A stretch of 64,000 bases of DNA from Gemmataceae bacterium (GTDB lineage Bacteria > Planctomycetota > Planctomycetia > Gemmatales > Gemmataceae), in contig LR594584.1 of NCBI GenBank assembly GCA_901538445.1, forward strand, positions 1,272,655 through 1,336,654, written 5' to 3'. The notes beneath the pieces were generated by a model, which was not told where the DNA came from, ran no database searches, and saw only the letters and a list, made by a program, of their open reading frames with translations. A program made the position numbers and the translations under genes. Below are positions 8,503 through 16,876 of this stretch, piece after piece; positions within the stretch are counted from its first letter, which is position 1; each line of letters begins with the position of its first letter.

Positions 8503-10659
8503 TTAAACGTGCGCGAGGGCTCGCGCCTCGGTGTAGAACCCGTGGCCGCCGTCCGCGAGGTGCCGCAGCAACCCCGCGGGCTCGAACCGCGGGCCGTGCG
8601 CCGCCCGCAGTTCGTCGAGTTCGCGGACCACCCGCGCGACCCCCAGGGTGTCGGCGGTGCGGAGCGGGCCGCCGCGGAACGGCGCGAACCCGGTGCCCAG
8701 CACCATCGCGAGGTCGGCCATCCACGCCTCCGCCACGACGCCGGTTTCGAGGCACTTCGCGGCCTCGTTAATCATCGGGTAGACCAATCGCATCTGAACC
8801 TCGGACAGCTCGCCCGCGGCCGCTCCTTCCGGCTTGCGGGCACGCTTCGGCGTCGCCCACGCGGTCAGCTTGCGCCGGCGGTCGCCGTCGTACTGGTAGA
8901 ACCCGCGGCCCGCCTTCTTGCCGAGCGCGCCGGCCGCGACCATCTCGGCAAAGCGTTCGGGGACCGGGCCGGGGTCGCTGGTCAGCGAAGCGAACGTCTT
9001 CGACACGTCGGCGGCGATGTCGATACCGATCTGGTCGAGCAGTTCGAGCGGCCCCATCGGCATCCCGAACCGCACCGCGGCGCGATCGACCTCCTCGCCG
9101 GGCACCCCTTCGAGCACGAGCCGCACCGCTTCATCGAGGTATGGGAACAGCGTGCGGTTCACGAGGAACCCGGGACTGTCGGCGACGACCACCGGCACCT
9201 TGCCGACCTTGCGGACCAACTCGACGAGCGTTGCGACCGTCGCGTCGTCGGTGTCGCGGCCGCGGACCACTTCGACCAACTGCATCCGGTGGACCGGGTT
9301 GAAGAAGTGCAGGCCGGCGACCCGCTCGGCGTGCGGCGTTGATTCTGCGATCCGCGACACCGACAGCGCCGAAGTGTTCGACGCCAGCACCGCGTCCGGC
9401 CCGAGCTTCTCGGCCAGTTCCTTGAACACCGTGCGCTTGACGTCCTCGCGCTCGACGACCGCCTCGATCACGAGGTCGCACCCGGCGAGCGGCCCCCACT
9501 CCGTGGTTGGGGTGACGCGCCGGACGAGCGCCTCGCCGTCGGCCCGCGTGAGCAGCGACTTGCTGACGGCCGCATCGGTGAGCGCCGCGACCTTCTTCAT
9601 CCCGCCGGCGACAATGTCATCGCTGATGTCCTTCAGTGCGACCGGTACGCCGTTGAACGCGAGGAGCTGTGCGATCCCGGCCCCCATCGTGCCGGCCCCG
9701 ACGACCGCGGCCTTCCGCATCGTCGCCGGCTTCACGCCGCGCACCCACGTCGAGGGCTTGCGGGCTTTCTCGCGCTGGAAGAACAGCCCGATCAGGCTCT
9801 TGGCGACCGGGGTGAACACGACGCTGACGAACCCCTCGCGCTCGGCGTGGTAGCCGGCGGACCCCGGCGTGCGGAGCCCGACCTCGACGGCGTGGAGTGC
9901 GGCGGCGAGCGCCGGGTAGTCGCGGGCCTTCTTCGCGATCTTCTTGCGGGCGCTCGCGAGCACCACGGCCCGGCCCGGCGACGTCGCGTCGAGCAGCGTG
10001 TCGAGCAGCTTCCGGGTCGGGTGGCGGACCGAGCGGCCGTTCAGGCGATCGGCGACGAACTGCTCGAGCGTTGCGTCGAACGAGTCGGCGGGCGCGGCGA
10101 CATCGACGAGCCCGACCGCGGCCGCCTTCGACGCGCTCAGGTTCGTGCCCTCAAGGATCATCTTGAGCGCCTGCCGCAGCCCGACGAGCCGCGGGAGCCG
10201 CTGCGTGCCGCCCCACCCCGGGATGAGACCGAGGCTCGTTTCGGGCAGGCCGAGCTTGGTGGAGGCGTCGTCGCGCGCGACGCGGTGCCGGCACGCGAGC
10301 GCGAACTCCATGCCGCCGCCCAGACACGGCCCGTGGATCACCGCGACCGTCGGGCACGGCAGCCGCTCGATGCGCGCGAACGTCGAATGGCCCGCATCGA
10401 TGACCGCCCGCACCTCGTCGGCGTGTTCGAGCTGTTGGATGCGGTTCACGTCGGCCCCGGCGAAGAACCCGGAGGCCTTGCCACTGCGGAACACGACCAC
10501 CCGCGGCGGGTCGCGCTCGATGTCATCGATCACCGAGCGGAGGTCGCCGATGACCTCGTCGTTGAAGACGTTGAACGGTGCGCCCTGCACGTCGAACGTG
10601 AGCGTGGCCACGCCGCGGGCGTCGCGCTCGATCCGCAGGTGCTTCAGGTTCTCGGTCAT
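8503..10659 (-). CDS. fadJ: Fatty acid oxidation complex alpha subunit: enoyl-CoA hydratase + 3-hydroxyacyl-CoA dehydrogenase
   Basis: A 718-residue bifunctional enzyme of usual FadB/FadJ length. The N-terminal crotonase domain has FAGADVN, GGGMEFA (Glu118) and GLPETSLGLIPGWGGTQRLP (Glu140), equivalent to the two catalytic Glu of FadB. From about residue 315 a Rossmann domain starts (VVGAGTMGAGIAQ, residues 319-331), followed by the dehydrogenase motif LHFFNPVHRMQLVEVV with the catalytic His. It converts 2-enoyl-CoA to 3-ketoacyl-CoA. Of two ATGs two codons apart, 10659 was chosen because GGAGG lies 6 nt before it. It follows the thiolase gene across an 80-bp palindromic repeat. Confidence 0.93.
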   Translation of the reverse strand: MTENLKHLRIERDARGVATLTFDVQGAPFNVFNDEVIGDLRSVIDDIERDPPRVVVFRSGKASGFFAGADVNRIQQLEHADEVRAVIDAGHSTFARIERLPCPTVAVIHGPCLGGGMEFALACRHRVARDDASTKLGLPETSLGLIPGWGGTQRLPRLVGLRQALKMILEGTNLSASKAAAVGLVDVAAPADSFDATLEQFVADRLNGRSVRHPTRKLLDTLLDATSPGRAVVLASARKKIAKKARDYPALAAALHAVEVGLRTPGSAGYHAEREGFVSVVFTPVAKSLIGLFFQREKARKPSTWVRGVKPATMRKAAVVGAGTMGAGIAQLLAFNGVPVALKDISDDIVAGGMKKVAALTDAAVSKSLLTRADGEALVRRVTPTTEWGPLAGCDLVIEAVVEREDVKRTVFKELAEKLGPDAVLASNTSALSVSRIAESTPHAERVAGLHFFNPVHRMQLVEVVRGRDTDDATVATLVELVRKVGKVPVVVADSPGFLVNRTLFPYLDEAVRLVLEGVPGEEVDRAAVRFGMPMGPLELLDQIGIDIAADVSKTFASLTSDPGPVPERFAEMVAAGALGKKAGRGFYQYDGDRRRKLTAWATPKRARKPEGAAAGELSEVQMRLVYPMINEAAKCLETGVVAEAWMADLAMVLGTGFAPFRGGPLRTADTLGVARVVRELDELRAAHGPRFEPAGLLRHLADGGHGFYTEARALAHV

Positions 10660-10670
10660 TACCATCCTCC

Positions 10671-10750
10671 GAATGCGGAATGCGGAACCCGGAATGCGGA
10701 ATCGAAGACGCGGTGCTCATTCCGAACTCCGCGTTCCGCACTCCGCACTT
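10671..10750. repeat. Inverted GTGCGGA heptamer array between thiolase and fadJ
   Basis: GAATGCGGAATGCGGAA-type units on the left face ATTCCGAACTCCGC and CCGCACTCCGCACTT on the right. The array ends exactly in the thiolase stop codon (TGA at 10750-10752 on the minus strand, read as TGAAGTGCGG). Two other copies of this family are at 24433-24530 and 26083-26166. Its place inside an apparent operon suggests mRNA processing or attenuation rather than full termination. Confidence 0.85.
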
Positions 10751-12042
10751 CAAGGTATTTCCACCCACACCGCGGCCCCTTGGCCGCCGCCGACGCAGAG
10801 CGCCGCGAGGCCGCGCTTCAGGCCGCGGTCGCGGAGCGCCCGCAGCAAGGTGAGTATCAGGCGGGTGCCTGATGTGCCGACCGGGTGGCCCAGCGCGATC
10901 GCGCCGCCGTTCACGTTCAACTTGGCGAGGTCGAGGTCGCCGACCGGCCTGTCGTCATTGAGTTCGCGCCGGGCGAACTCGGCCGACGCCATGGCCTGCT
11001 TGCACGCGAGCACCTGCACCGCGAACGCTTCGTTGATCTCGATCAGGTCGAAGTCGGCGAGCGTCGCGCCGGTCTGCCGCAGGAGCTTGTGGATCGCGAA
11101 CACCGGGCCGAGGCCCATGCGCTTCGGGTCGCAGCCGGCGAGTGCGTACCCGCGGATGGTGCCGAGCGACTCGCGGCCGGCGAGCTTGTCGGCGTGCGTG
11201 AGCACGAGCGCCGCGGCCCCGTCGGTGATGGGGCAACTGTTCCCGGCGGTCACCGAGCCGGCCTTGCGGTCGAAGATCGGCTTCAGCTTCGCCAGCGCGT
11301 CGAGCGACTGGCCGGGTCGCGGGCCGGTGTCGGCCGCAACGGCTTCGCCCTTCGTGAACTCCGCCGGCACCGGCACGACCTCGTCGGCGAAGAACCCGCG
11401 CTTCCACGCGGCAACGGCCCGCTGGTGGCTGGTCACCGCGAACTCGTCCTGCGCCTGCCGCGGGACGCCGAACTCTTTCGCGAGCACCTCGGCCGTCTGC
11501 CCCATGTTCAGCCCGCACGTCGGGTCACCCAGGCCGAGTTCGAGGGCCGCGATCGGCTTCAGCAGCGCCGGCCGGAACCGCTTCAGTAAGAGCGACACCT
11601 TCCCCGCGAACCCGGCCTTGCGAAAGTCCATGAAGAAGTCGCGGGCCTGGTTGTTCCACAGCAGCGGGACGTTCGACATCGACTCGGTGCCGCCGGCGAC
11701 GATCAGGTCGGTGCGGCCCTCGTTGAGGATTTGCCACGCCGCGAACACTGACTCCATCCCCGAGGCGCAGTTGCGGTTCACGGTGTGCGCGATCCGGTCC
11801 TGCGGGATTCCGCTGCGGAGCGCGATGACGCGGCCGAGGTTCGAGGCGTCCGGCTGCCCGGCGACGTTGCCGAACACGACCTCGCCGACGTCGGCCGGCC
11901 GCAGGTTCGCCCGCGTCAGCACGGCTTCAACCGCGACCTGGCCGAGCCGGTCGGCGGGCACGTTGGCGAGCGCGCCGAACGCCTTGGCGAACGGCGTGCG
12001 GACCCCGGCGAGAACGGCGAGCGGCGGGAGAGTAGTGGTCAT
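10750..12042 (-). CDS. Acetyl-CoA acyltransferase (3-ketoacyl-CoA thiolase)
   Basis: A 430-residue thiolase. The nucleophile Cys92 is in HTVNRNCASGMES, the second active-site block is NVNGGAIALGHPVGTSGTR with its His, and the final Cys is in LAALCVGGGQGAA. Motif NEAF (EINEAFAV) is also present. It cleaves 3-ketoacyl-CoA with CoA, ending the beta-oxidation cycle. It starts 3 nt after the fadD stop, so the two are almost certainly translated from one mRNA. Length and the sequence QPDASNLGRVIALRSGIP fit the FadI/FadA group rather than biosynthetic acetoacetyl-CoA thiolases, but that subclass call is tentative. Confidence 0.92.
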   Translation of the reverse strand: MTTTLPPLAVLAGVRTPFAKAFGALANVPADRLGQVAVEAVLTRANLRPADVGEVVFGNVAGQPDASNLGRVIALRSGIPQDRIAHTVNRNCASGMESVFAAWQILNEGRTDLIVAGGTESMSNVPLLWNNQARDFFMDFRKAGFAGKVSLLLKRFRPALLKPIAALELGLGDPTCGLNMGQTAEVLAKEFGVPRQAQDEFAVTSHQRAVAAWKRGFFADEVVPVPAEFTKGEAVAADTGPRPGQSLDALAKLKPIFDRKAGSVTAGNSCPITDGAAALVLTHADKLAGRESLGTIRGYALAGCDPKRMGLGPVFAIHKLLRQTGATLADFDLIEINEAFAVQVLACKQAMASAEFARRELNDDRPVGDLDLAKLNVNGGAIALGHPVGTSGTRLILTLLRALRDRGLKRGLAALCVGGGQGAAVWVEIP

Positions 12043-12045
12043 GGC

Positions 12046-13755
12046 TCAGGCCTCCTTCGCGTCGTGTTCGGGCGCGTGCGGCTGGTCTCGGAGGGCGCGG
12101 CGGAGCACCTTCCCGAGCATGGTGCGGGGCAAAGGACCGGCCACCACCTCCACGACCCGGGGCCGCTTGTGAACTTCGAGGTGCTGGCGGACGAAGTCGT
12201 CGAACGCCCGGCGGCTGAAGGCCCGCATGTCCTTCGGCACCACGACCGCCTTCACCAACTCGCCGCGCTGCTTGTCCGGCACGCCGAGGACGGCGACGTC
12301 CGCCACCTGCGGACACCCGCGGAGGACGTGCTCGACCTCGGTCGGGTACACGTTCACGCCAGAGGTGATGATGAGGTCCTTCTTGCGGTCCACGATCTTG
12401 AAGAACCCGTCGGCGTCGCACGTCCCGAGGTCGCCGGTGTAGAGCCACCCGTTGCGGAGCGCCTGGGCGGTCGCCTCGGGGTCGTTCCAGTACCCGGCCA
12501 TCACCTGCGGGCCGCGGATGGCAAGCTCGCCCACCTCACCGGGTGGGAGCGGGCCGACGCCGGTGGTGGCGTCCACGATCATCGCCTCGGTGTCGGGCAT
12601 CGGCAGCCCGATGGTCCCGGGCCGGGCGGTGCCGTCGAGCGGGCCGGCGTGCGTCACCGGGCTGGCCTCCGAGAGCCCGTACCCCTCGACCACCACCGCC
12701 CCGCTCCGCTCGGAGAACTCGGCGGCGACGTCCGGGCTCAGCGGCGCGCCGCCGGACATCACCGAGCGGATCGCGCCGAGGTCGTACCGGCGGCGGGCCA
12801 GCGCCTTGTTGAACGCCGCGAGCATCGCCGGCACCGCGGGAACGAGCGTCGGCTTCCACTGCTCGACGAGCCGCAGCACCGCGTCGGCCTTGAACCGGTG
12901 GTGCAGGACGAGCGTGGCGCTCATCGCGACGCCGCACAGGGCGCACGTCGTGAGCCCGTAGCTGTGGAAGAACGGGAGCACCGCGAGGACCGTGTCCTCG
13001 CCCTCGCGGCGGCCGTTCCAGTGGACCACCTGCCAGGCGTTCGACACGAGGTTCCGGTGCGACAGCAGCACCGACTTCGGCGTGCCCGTCGTCCCGCCGC
13101 TGGGCATGATGTTCGCGAACGCCTCGGGCGACACGCGGTCGGGCACGAAGTCGGACGGGGCGTTCGCGAGCGCCTCCTCCAGGTCCACGGCGACGGCCGG
13201 GACGCGGCCGCCACGCAGCCCGAGGCGGTGGAGCCGGGCGAACCGGTAGAGCTGCCGGCTGAACCACGGCAGGCGGTGGCCCAGGCTCGTGACGAACACG
13301 GCGGCGAGCTGCCCGTTGTCGGCCGAGCCGACGAGCGGGAGGAGCAGGTCGAGCGACACGAGGAACCGGCACCCGGTCGAGCGGACGATCCCGGCCAGCT
13401 CGTCGGGGACCATGAGCGGGTTCAGCGGCACCGTGACCCCGCCGGCCATCCACGTCCCAAACAGTGCGACGAGGTACTCGGGCGTGTTCGGGAGCACGAC
13501 GCCGACGCGCTCGCCCGCCCGGAGCCCGCGCTTCTTGAGCGCCGCTGCGAACCGGCGGCTGCGGTCGAGCAACTCGGCGTAGGTCAGGGTCTGTCGGAAG
13601 AACCGGCACGCGACCCGGTCCGGGGTGCGCTCCGCGGCTCGTTCAAGGAGCCAGTGGACCGGTTCATCGGGGTAGTCGAGGTGTGTCGGGACACCCGGCG
13701 GGTAGTGCGCGACCCACGGGTGCCCGGGGCGGTGATCCTGGACGACGGCGACCAT
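12046..13755 (-). CDS. fadD: Long-chain fatty acid-CoA ligase (AMP-binding)
   Basis: A 569-residue adenylate-forming enzyme. The P-loop PSGGTTGTPKSV is at residues 218-229. GYGLSEASPVT, the YTGDLG motif and the C-terminal hinge RKKDLIITSGVNVYPTEVE follow in order, with the lysine region PRTMLGKVLRR at the end. It activates fatty acids to acyl-CoA with ATP, feeding the thiolase, FadJ and acyl-CoA dehydrogenase encoded just downstream. As first gene of the cluster its upstream region (13756-13985) is the likely promoter site. ACSL-type enzymes are about 560 residues, in agreement. The chain-length preference cannot be read from the sequence. Confidence 0.92.
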   Translation of the reverse strand: MVAVVQDHRPGHPWVAHYPPGVPTHLDYPDEPVHWLLERAAERTPDRVACRFFRQTLTYAELLDRSRRFAAALKKRGLRAGERVGVVLPNTPEYLVALFGTWMAGGVTVPLNPLMVPDELAGIVRSTGCRFLVSLDLLLPLVGSADNGQLAAVFVTSLGHRLPWFSRQLYRFARLHRLGLRGGRVPAVAVDLEEALANAPSDFVPDRVSPEAFANIMPSGGTTGTPKSVLLSHRNLVSNAWQVVHWNGRREGEDTVLAVLPFFHSYGLTTCALCGVAMSATLVLHHRFKADAVLRLVEQWKPTLVPAVPAMLAAFNKALARRRYDLGAIRSVMSGGAPLSPDVAAEFSERSGAVVVEGYGLSEASPVTHAGPLDGTARPGTIGLPMPDTEAMIVDATTGVGPLPPGEVGELAIRGPQVMAGYWNDPEATAQALRNGWLYTGDLGTCDADGFFKIVDRKKDLIITSGVNVYPTEVEHVLRGCPQVADVAVLGVPDKQRGELVKAVVVPKDMRAFSRRAFDDFVRQHLEVHKRPRVVEVVAGPLPRTMLGKVLRRALRDQPHAPEHDAKEA

Positions 13756-13985
13756 GAGGACCCCCTTCGTCGGGGGAGAGCCGACGGCAGGGAACAGGGC
13801 GACCGCTGCGAAACGTTCGGTCCAGAGGGCATCTGGATCAGCAGTGGAAGTGCGACTGCAAACAGCGGCCCGATGCGATTCGACGAGCCATTATTCGACC
13901 CGCCGCGGGCCGAAATCAATGGGGGAAGAGTCCGGTCACGCCGGCCGGAGAGTCTCGGCGGGCGTTACAACCGGACCCTCTCTCG

Positions 13986-14089
13986 CCAGTTTCGAGTTTG
14001 AAGTTTCACGTTGTAAAGCGAAGGCCAGCAAGAGTATCTGCGTCTGCCTCTTGGGAACGTGAAACCTCAACCTCGCAACTCGAAACTGG
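13986..14089. repeat. Imperfect palindrome CCAGTTTCGAGTTTGAAGTTTC between fadD and ftsY
   Basis: Left arm 13986-14012 (CCAGTTTCGAGTTTGAAGTT) pairs imperfectly with 14056-14089 (ending CTCGAAACTGG). The arm ends 2 bp from the ftsY stop, so it could terminate ftsY. The rest of the 336-bp gap (13756-13985) holds no gene that I can see; it should contain the fadD promoter. Confidence 0.65.
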
Positions 14090-14091
14090 TC

Positions 14092-15006
14092 TCAGCCCTT
14101 CTCGAACAGCTCGGTGACGAAGGCGTCGGCGTCGAACGGCTCCATGTCCTCGATCTGCTCGCCGAGGCCGACGAACTTCACGGGGAGCCCGAGCTTCTGC
14201 TTGATGGCGAACACGGCCCCGCCCTTAGCGGTGCCGTCGAGCTTCGAGAGGATGATCCCGGTACACTTCACCGACTTCGAGAACTGCTCGGCCTGCATCA
14301 GCGCGTTCTGGCCGGTCGTCGCGTCGAGCACGAGCAGCACCTCGTGCGGCGCGCCGGCGATCTGCTTGGCGACGACGCCGTGGATCTTCTCCAGTTCCTT
14401 CATCAGGTGCGTCTGCGTGTGGAGCCGGCCGGCGGTGTCCACGATGAGGACGTCGAACCCGCGGGCCTTGGCCTTCTCGCAAGCGTCGAACGCCACCGCC
14501 GACGGGTTCGCCCCCTGCCCCTGCTTGACGATGTCGCACCCGATGCGGCCGGCCCACACGGTGAGTTGCTCGACGGCCGCGGCCCGGAACGTGTCGCACG
14601 CCGCGACCACGACCTTCTTGCCGTCGCTCTGGAGCCGCTTCGCGAGCTTGGCAATGCTGGTGGTCTTCCCTGAGCCGTTCACGCCGGCGATCATCACCAC
14701 CGTCGGCCCGCTCGGAGCCCAGTTGATCCCGGGGTTCTCGGCGACGAGCAGGTCGCGGAGCTGCGCCTTGACGAACTCCTCGACCTCGCCGCTCACCTCC
14801 TTGTCGCGGAACCCCTGCCGCACCCGGTCCACGATGGTGCTGGTGGCCTGGGTGCCGACGTCGGCGAGGTACAGGCGCTTCTCGAGTTCGTCGAGGAACG
14901 CCTGATCGACCCGGCCCTTGCCGCGGAGCAGGTCGAACACGCCGCCGAACACGTTCTTGGTCTTGGCGAGCCCCGACTTGATCTTGGTGAACAGCCTGCC
15001 GAGCAT
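14092..15006 (-). CDS. ftsY: Signal recognition particle receptor FtsY
   Basis: A 304-residue SRP-family GTPase. It has an N domain of four helices, G1 GVNGSGKTTS (residues 108-117), the DTFRAAAVEQL loop, G3 DTAGR (190-194), G4 SKLDGTAKGG (254-263) and the closing GLGEQIEDMEPFD typical of FtsY. It docks ribosome-SRP complexes at the membrane. The long acidic A domain of E. coli FtsY is absent; instead a short basic amphipathic start (MLGRLFTKIKSGLAKTKNVF) probably contacts lipid. The start is the ATG at 15006; the frame is open further upstream but not protein-like. Confidence 0.95.
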   Translation of the reverse strand: MLGRLFTKIKSGLAKTKNVFGGVFDLLRGKGRVDQAFLDELEKRLYLADVGTQATSTIVDRVRQGFRDKEVSGEVEEFVKAQLRDLLVAENPGINWAPSGPTVVMIAGVNGSGKTTSIAKLAKRLQSDGKKVVVAACDTFRAAAVEQLTVWAGRIGCDIVKQGQGANPSAVAFDACEKAKARGFDVLIVDTAGRLHTQTHLMKELEKIHGVVAKQIAGAPHEVLLVLDATTGQNALMQAEQFSKSVKCTGIILSKLDGTAKGGAVFAIKQKLGLPVKFVGLGEQIEDMEPFDADAFVTELFEKG

Positions 15007-15145
15007 GGTCCCGGTCCCCTGGAGTGCGAGCGCGAGAGCGCGATTCAGACATTGTACGGACGCGCCCGCACCGTCCCATCGCCGGCCCATTCGCGAGCGG
15101 GGAGGCGTGCGGTATAGTAGCGGTGGCCCCGAGAGGAGATTCGCA

Positions 15146-15766
15146 GTGTCGTACAAAGACTTCTCGTACCCCGACGTCGCGATCCAGTTCGGGCTGACCG
15201 AAGGAAGCGCGGACCTGTTCGGGGGCGTGCAGGACGTTCCAGCCAGCGCCGCGCTCCGGTCGTTTCTCGGGATGAACCTGACGCTCGCGAACCTCATCAA
15301 CACGGAGAAGGCACGCTCGGAGTTGCTCGTCGCTCCCGTGCTGAGTGAACTGTGGGGCCGCGGCGGGGGGCGGATCAACCTGTTCTCGGGCGTCGAGTTC
15401 CCCGCCGACCCCGCCGCTCAACTGACCGGCTACGTCGACTTCCTCATCGGGCAGGGGCCGCAACTGCCGCGGGTGTCGGCCCCGGTGGTCGTGATCTTCG
15501 AGGCGAAGCGGGACAACATCGCCGAGGGGTACGGCCAGTGCATCGCGGCGATGGTCGGTGCGCAGCGGTTCAACCAGCGCGCCGGCAACGCGGTCGGGAC
15601 GATCTACGGCTGCGTGACCACTGGGATCAACTGGAAGTTCCTCCGCCTGGTGGGCGACCAGCTCACGTTCGACCTTTCGGAGTACACCATCCAGCAACCC
15701 GACCGCCTGCTCGGCTTGCTGGCGCACATGGCCGGCTTGCCGCCGGCACCCGCCGTTGCGGCGTGA
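15146..15766 (+). CDS. Uncharacterised protein with PD-(D/E)XK nuclease-like motif pattern
   Basis: A 206-residue protein starting at GTG, with GAGAGGAG 7 nt upstream. I do not recognise a named family. The sequence has the spacing of a PD-(D/E)XK nuclease core: Glu59 in a helix (KARSELLVAPV), Asp98 in a strand (GYVDFLIG), Glu119-x-Lys121 (VVVIFEAKRDN) and a following helix with Gln131 (EGYGQCIAAM). The N-terminus is acidic and lacks a signal peptide. It lies 52 bp upstream of a HicB-like/PIN pair on the same strand, which suggests a small mobile defence or toxin cluster. The nuclease link is inference from motif spacing. Confidence 0.55.
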   Translation: MSYKDFSYPDVAIQFGLTEGSADLFGGVQDVPASAALRSFLGMNLTLANLINTEKARSELLVAPVLSELWGRGGGRINLFSGVEFPADPAAQLTGYVDFLIGQGPQLPRVSAPVVVIFEAKRDNIAEGYGQCIAAMVGAQRFNQRAGNAVGTIYGCVTTGINWKFLRLVGDQLTFDLSEYTIQQPDRLLGLLAHMAGLPPAPAVAA

Positions 15767-15818
15767 GCGTTGAGTGGCGGATTGGGCCCGCGTGGTATGA
15801 TCGGTGCGGAGGTGCGCT

Positions 15819-16136
15819 ATGGAAATCGCAGTCGTCATCGAACCACACGACGGCGGGTACCGCGCCCGGTGCAGGCACCCGGTCGCGGCGGAAGCGTCAG
15901 GACACAGCCGCTTCGACGCTCGGTCGGCGCTGGAAGCTGTCTTGCAGGCGCACGTCGCAGGACCGTTCACAACGCTGCCGCTGGAGGTGACACCTCAGCA
16001 GCCGTGGATCGCGAGCGCCGGCTCCGTACCCGACGACGCCATAACCGAGGAATGGCTCGACGCCGTCGCCGAGTACCGGCGGCAGCGCGACGTAGCCGAT
16101 CAGCAATCCCTGCCCCCCGCCCAACCCGTCCCGTGA
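15819..16136 (+). CDS. HicB-like antitoxin candidate
   Basis: A 105-residue protein. The first 45 residues (MEIAVVIEPHDGGYRARCRH, then an EASGHSRFDARSALEAVLQAH segment) match the HicB pattern of a short strand, GGY, a second strand and an amphipathic helix. The C-terminal part (ITEEWLDAVAEYRRQRD) is acidic and helical. Its stop codon overlaps the start of the PIN-domain gene by 4 bp (GTGA), the usual design of toxin-antitoxin pairs with the antitoxin first. HicB normally pairs with HicA, so the pairing with a PIN protein would be unusual. Function is inferred from fold pattern and gene layout. Confidence 0.55.
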   Translation: MEIAVVIEPHDGGYRARCRHPVAAEASGHSRFDARSALEAVLQAHVAGPFTTLPLEVTPQQPWIASAGSVPDDAITEEWLDAVAEYRRQRDVADQQSLPPAQPVP

Positions 16137-16552
16137 GCCTGTACCTCTTCGACACGGACACACTGACCCTCTTCGAGCGCCTTCACCCGGCGGTCGTGCG
16201 GAACGTGTTTTTCCACCTCGCCGACGACATCCGCACGACTTCGGTCACCGTCGAGGAGCAACTGGGTGGGTGGTTCGCGATGCTGCGGGCGGCTCGAACG
16301 CCTCAACAGATCGAAACGGCTCACGTCCGCATGAGCGAGGCGGTTCGGTGGCTGTCAAGTTGGGATGTGGTTCCGTTCAGCGTCGCGGCGGTCCAGCGGT
16401 TTCAGGACTTGCTCCGCCAGCGGCTGAACGTCGGCGGCAACGACCTGCGGATTGCCGCGATCGCGCTGGAGGAAGGTGCGACGGTCGTCACCCGCAACCT
16501 CGGTGACTTCCGCCGCGTCCCCGGTCTGATGTGCGAGGATTGGTCCGTGTGA
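16133..16552 (+). CDS. PIN-domain ribonuclease, VapC-like toxin candidate
   Basis: A 139-residue protein with the acidic residues of PIN nucleases: Asp7 (LYLFDTDTL), Glu41/42 (VTVEEQ), Asp104 (GGNDLRIAAIA) and Asp125 (TRNLGDFRRV). The order and spacing match VapC toxins, which cleave tRNA or rRNA with Mg2+. It starts with GTG inside the stop region of the upstream antitoxin-like gene (4-bp overlap), implying translational coupling. Length is typical of VapC (about 130-140). The conserved NDL...A and TRN..DF blocks make the fold assignment strong; toxicity is inferred. Confidence 0.82.
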   Translation: MSLYLFDTDTLTLFERLHPAVVRNVFFHLADDIRTTSVTVEEQLGGWFAMLRAARTPQQIETAHVRMSEAVRWLSSWDVVPFSVAAVQRFQDLLRQRLNVGGNDLRIAAIALEEGATVVTRNLGDFRRVPGLMCEDWSV

Positions 16553-16587
16553 TGTTGCCTTGCTCTGTTGACTCGTTGGCCTCACGC

Positions 16588-16660
16588 GGGCCGCCACGGA
16601 GGGCGGCCCCTACATACCCAGGGCAACAAGCTCGGTAGGGGCCGCCCTCCGTGGCGGCCC
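16588..16660. repeat. Perfect 26-bp palindrome GGGCCGCCACGGAGGGCGGC
   Basis: Arms 16588-16613 and 16635-16660 are exactly complementary around a 21-nt loop. It lies 36 bp after the PIN gene and about 100 bp before the minus-strand tRNA-like gene, where it can act as a terminator for either strand. Confidence 0.85.
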
Positions 16661-16764
16661 GTCAGCCACTTCACGCGTATCTCAAGAGCTCTTCAACAGA
16701 GCATTGTTGGTGGTGAACTCGACGTGGACCCGGACGCAGTGTGACTAAGAGTGAGCGAACTGCA

Positions 16765-16870
16765 GGGGCGTTGGCCGGAGTCGAACCGGCATGGGCCAGT
16801 TCACTTGCCGCGGAGCGGGGTGCTGGCTCAGGGTTACTCACCCCGCGTCTACCGTTGCGCCACAACACCC
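16765..16870 (-). tRNA. tRNA-like gene, class II shape, anticodon unresolved
   Basis: On the minus strand an acceptor helix of 8 bp (16863-16870 with 16766-16773, one G-U) runs directly into a perfect 5-bp T stem with loop TTCGACT (16774-16790). A leucine-like D-arm TGGCGCAACGGTAGACGC is present. Between them lie about 50 nt, too long for a normal anticodon arm plus variable loop. The best anticodon hairpin is 16829-16845 (CGGGG-TGAGTAA-CCCTG), which lacks U33. A frame shifted by one puts GAG (Leu) after a U but with a weak stem. A GCCAG/CTGGC variable arm is possible. It follows pheS by 6 bp. It may be an unusual tRNA or a decayed one. Confidence 0.5.
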
Positions 16871-16876
16871 GTGTCG

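Noticed and set aside
8396-8755. N-terminal extension of 120 residues on the acyl-CoA dehydrogenase
   Set aside because: It would be encoded partly by a palindromic repeat and the end of fadJ, and is Arg-rich without conserved features.
16765-16870. Selenocysteine tRNA
   Set aside because: The 8+5 helix fits, but there is no UCA anticodon loop and the D-arm is leucine-like with only 3 bp.
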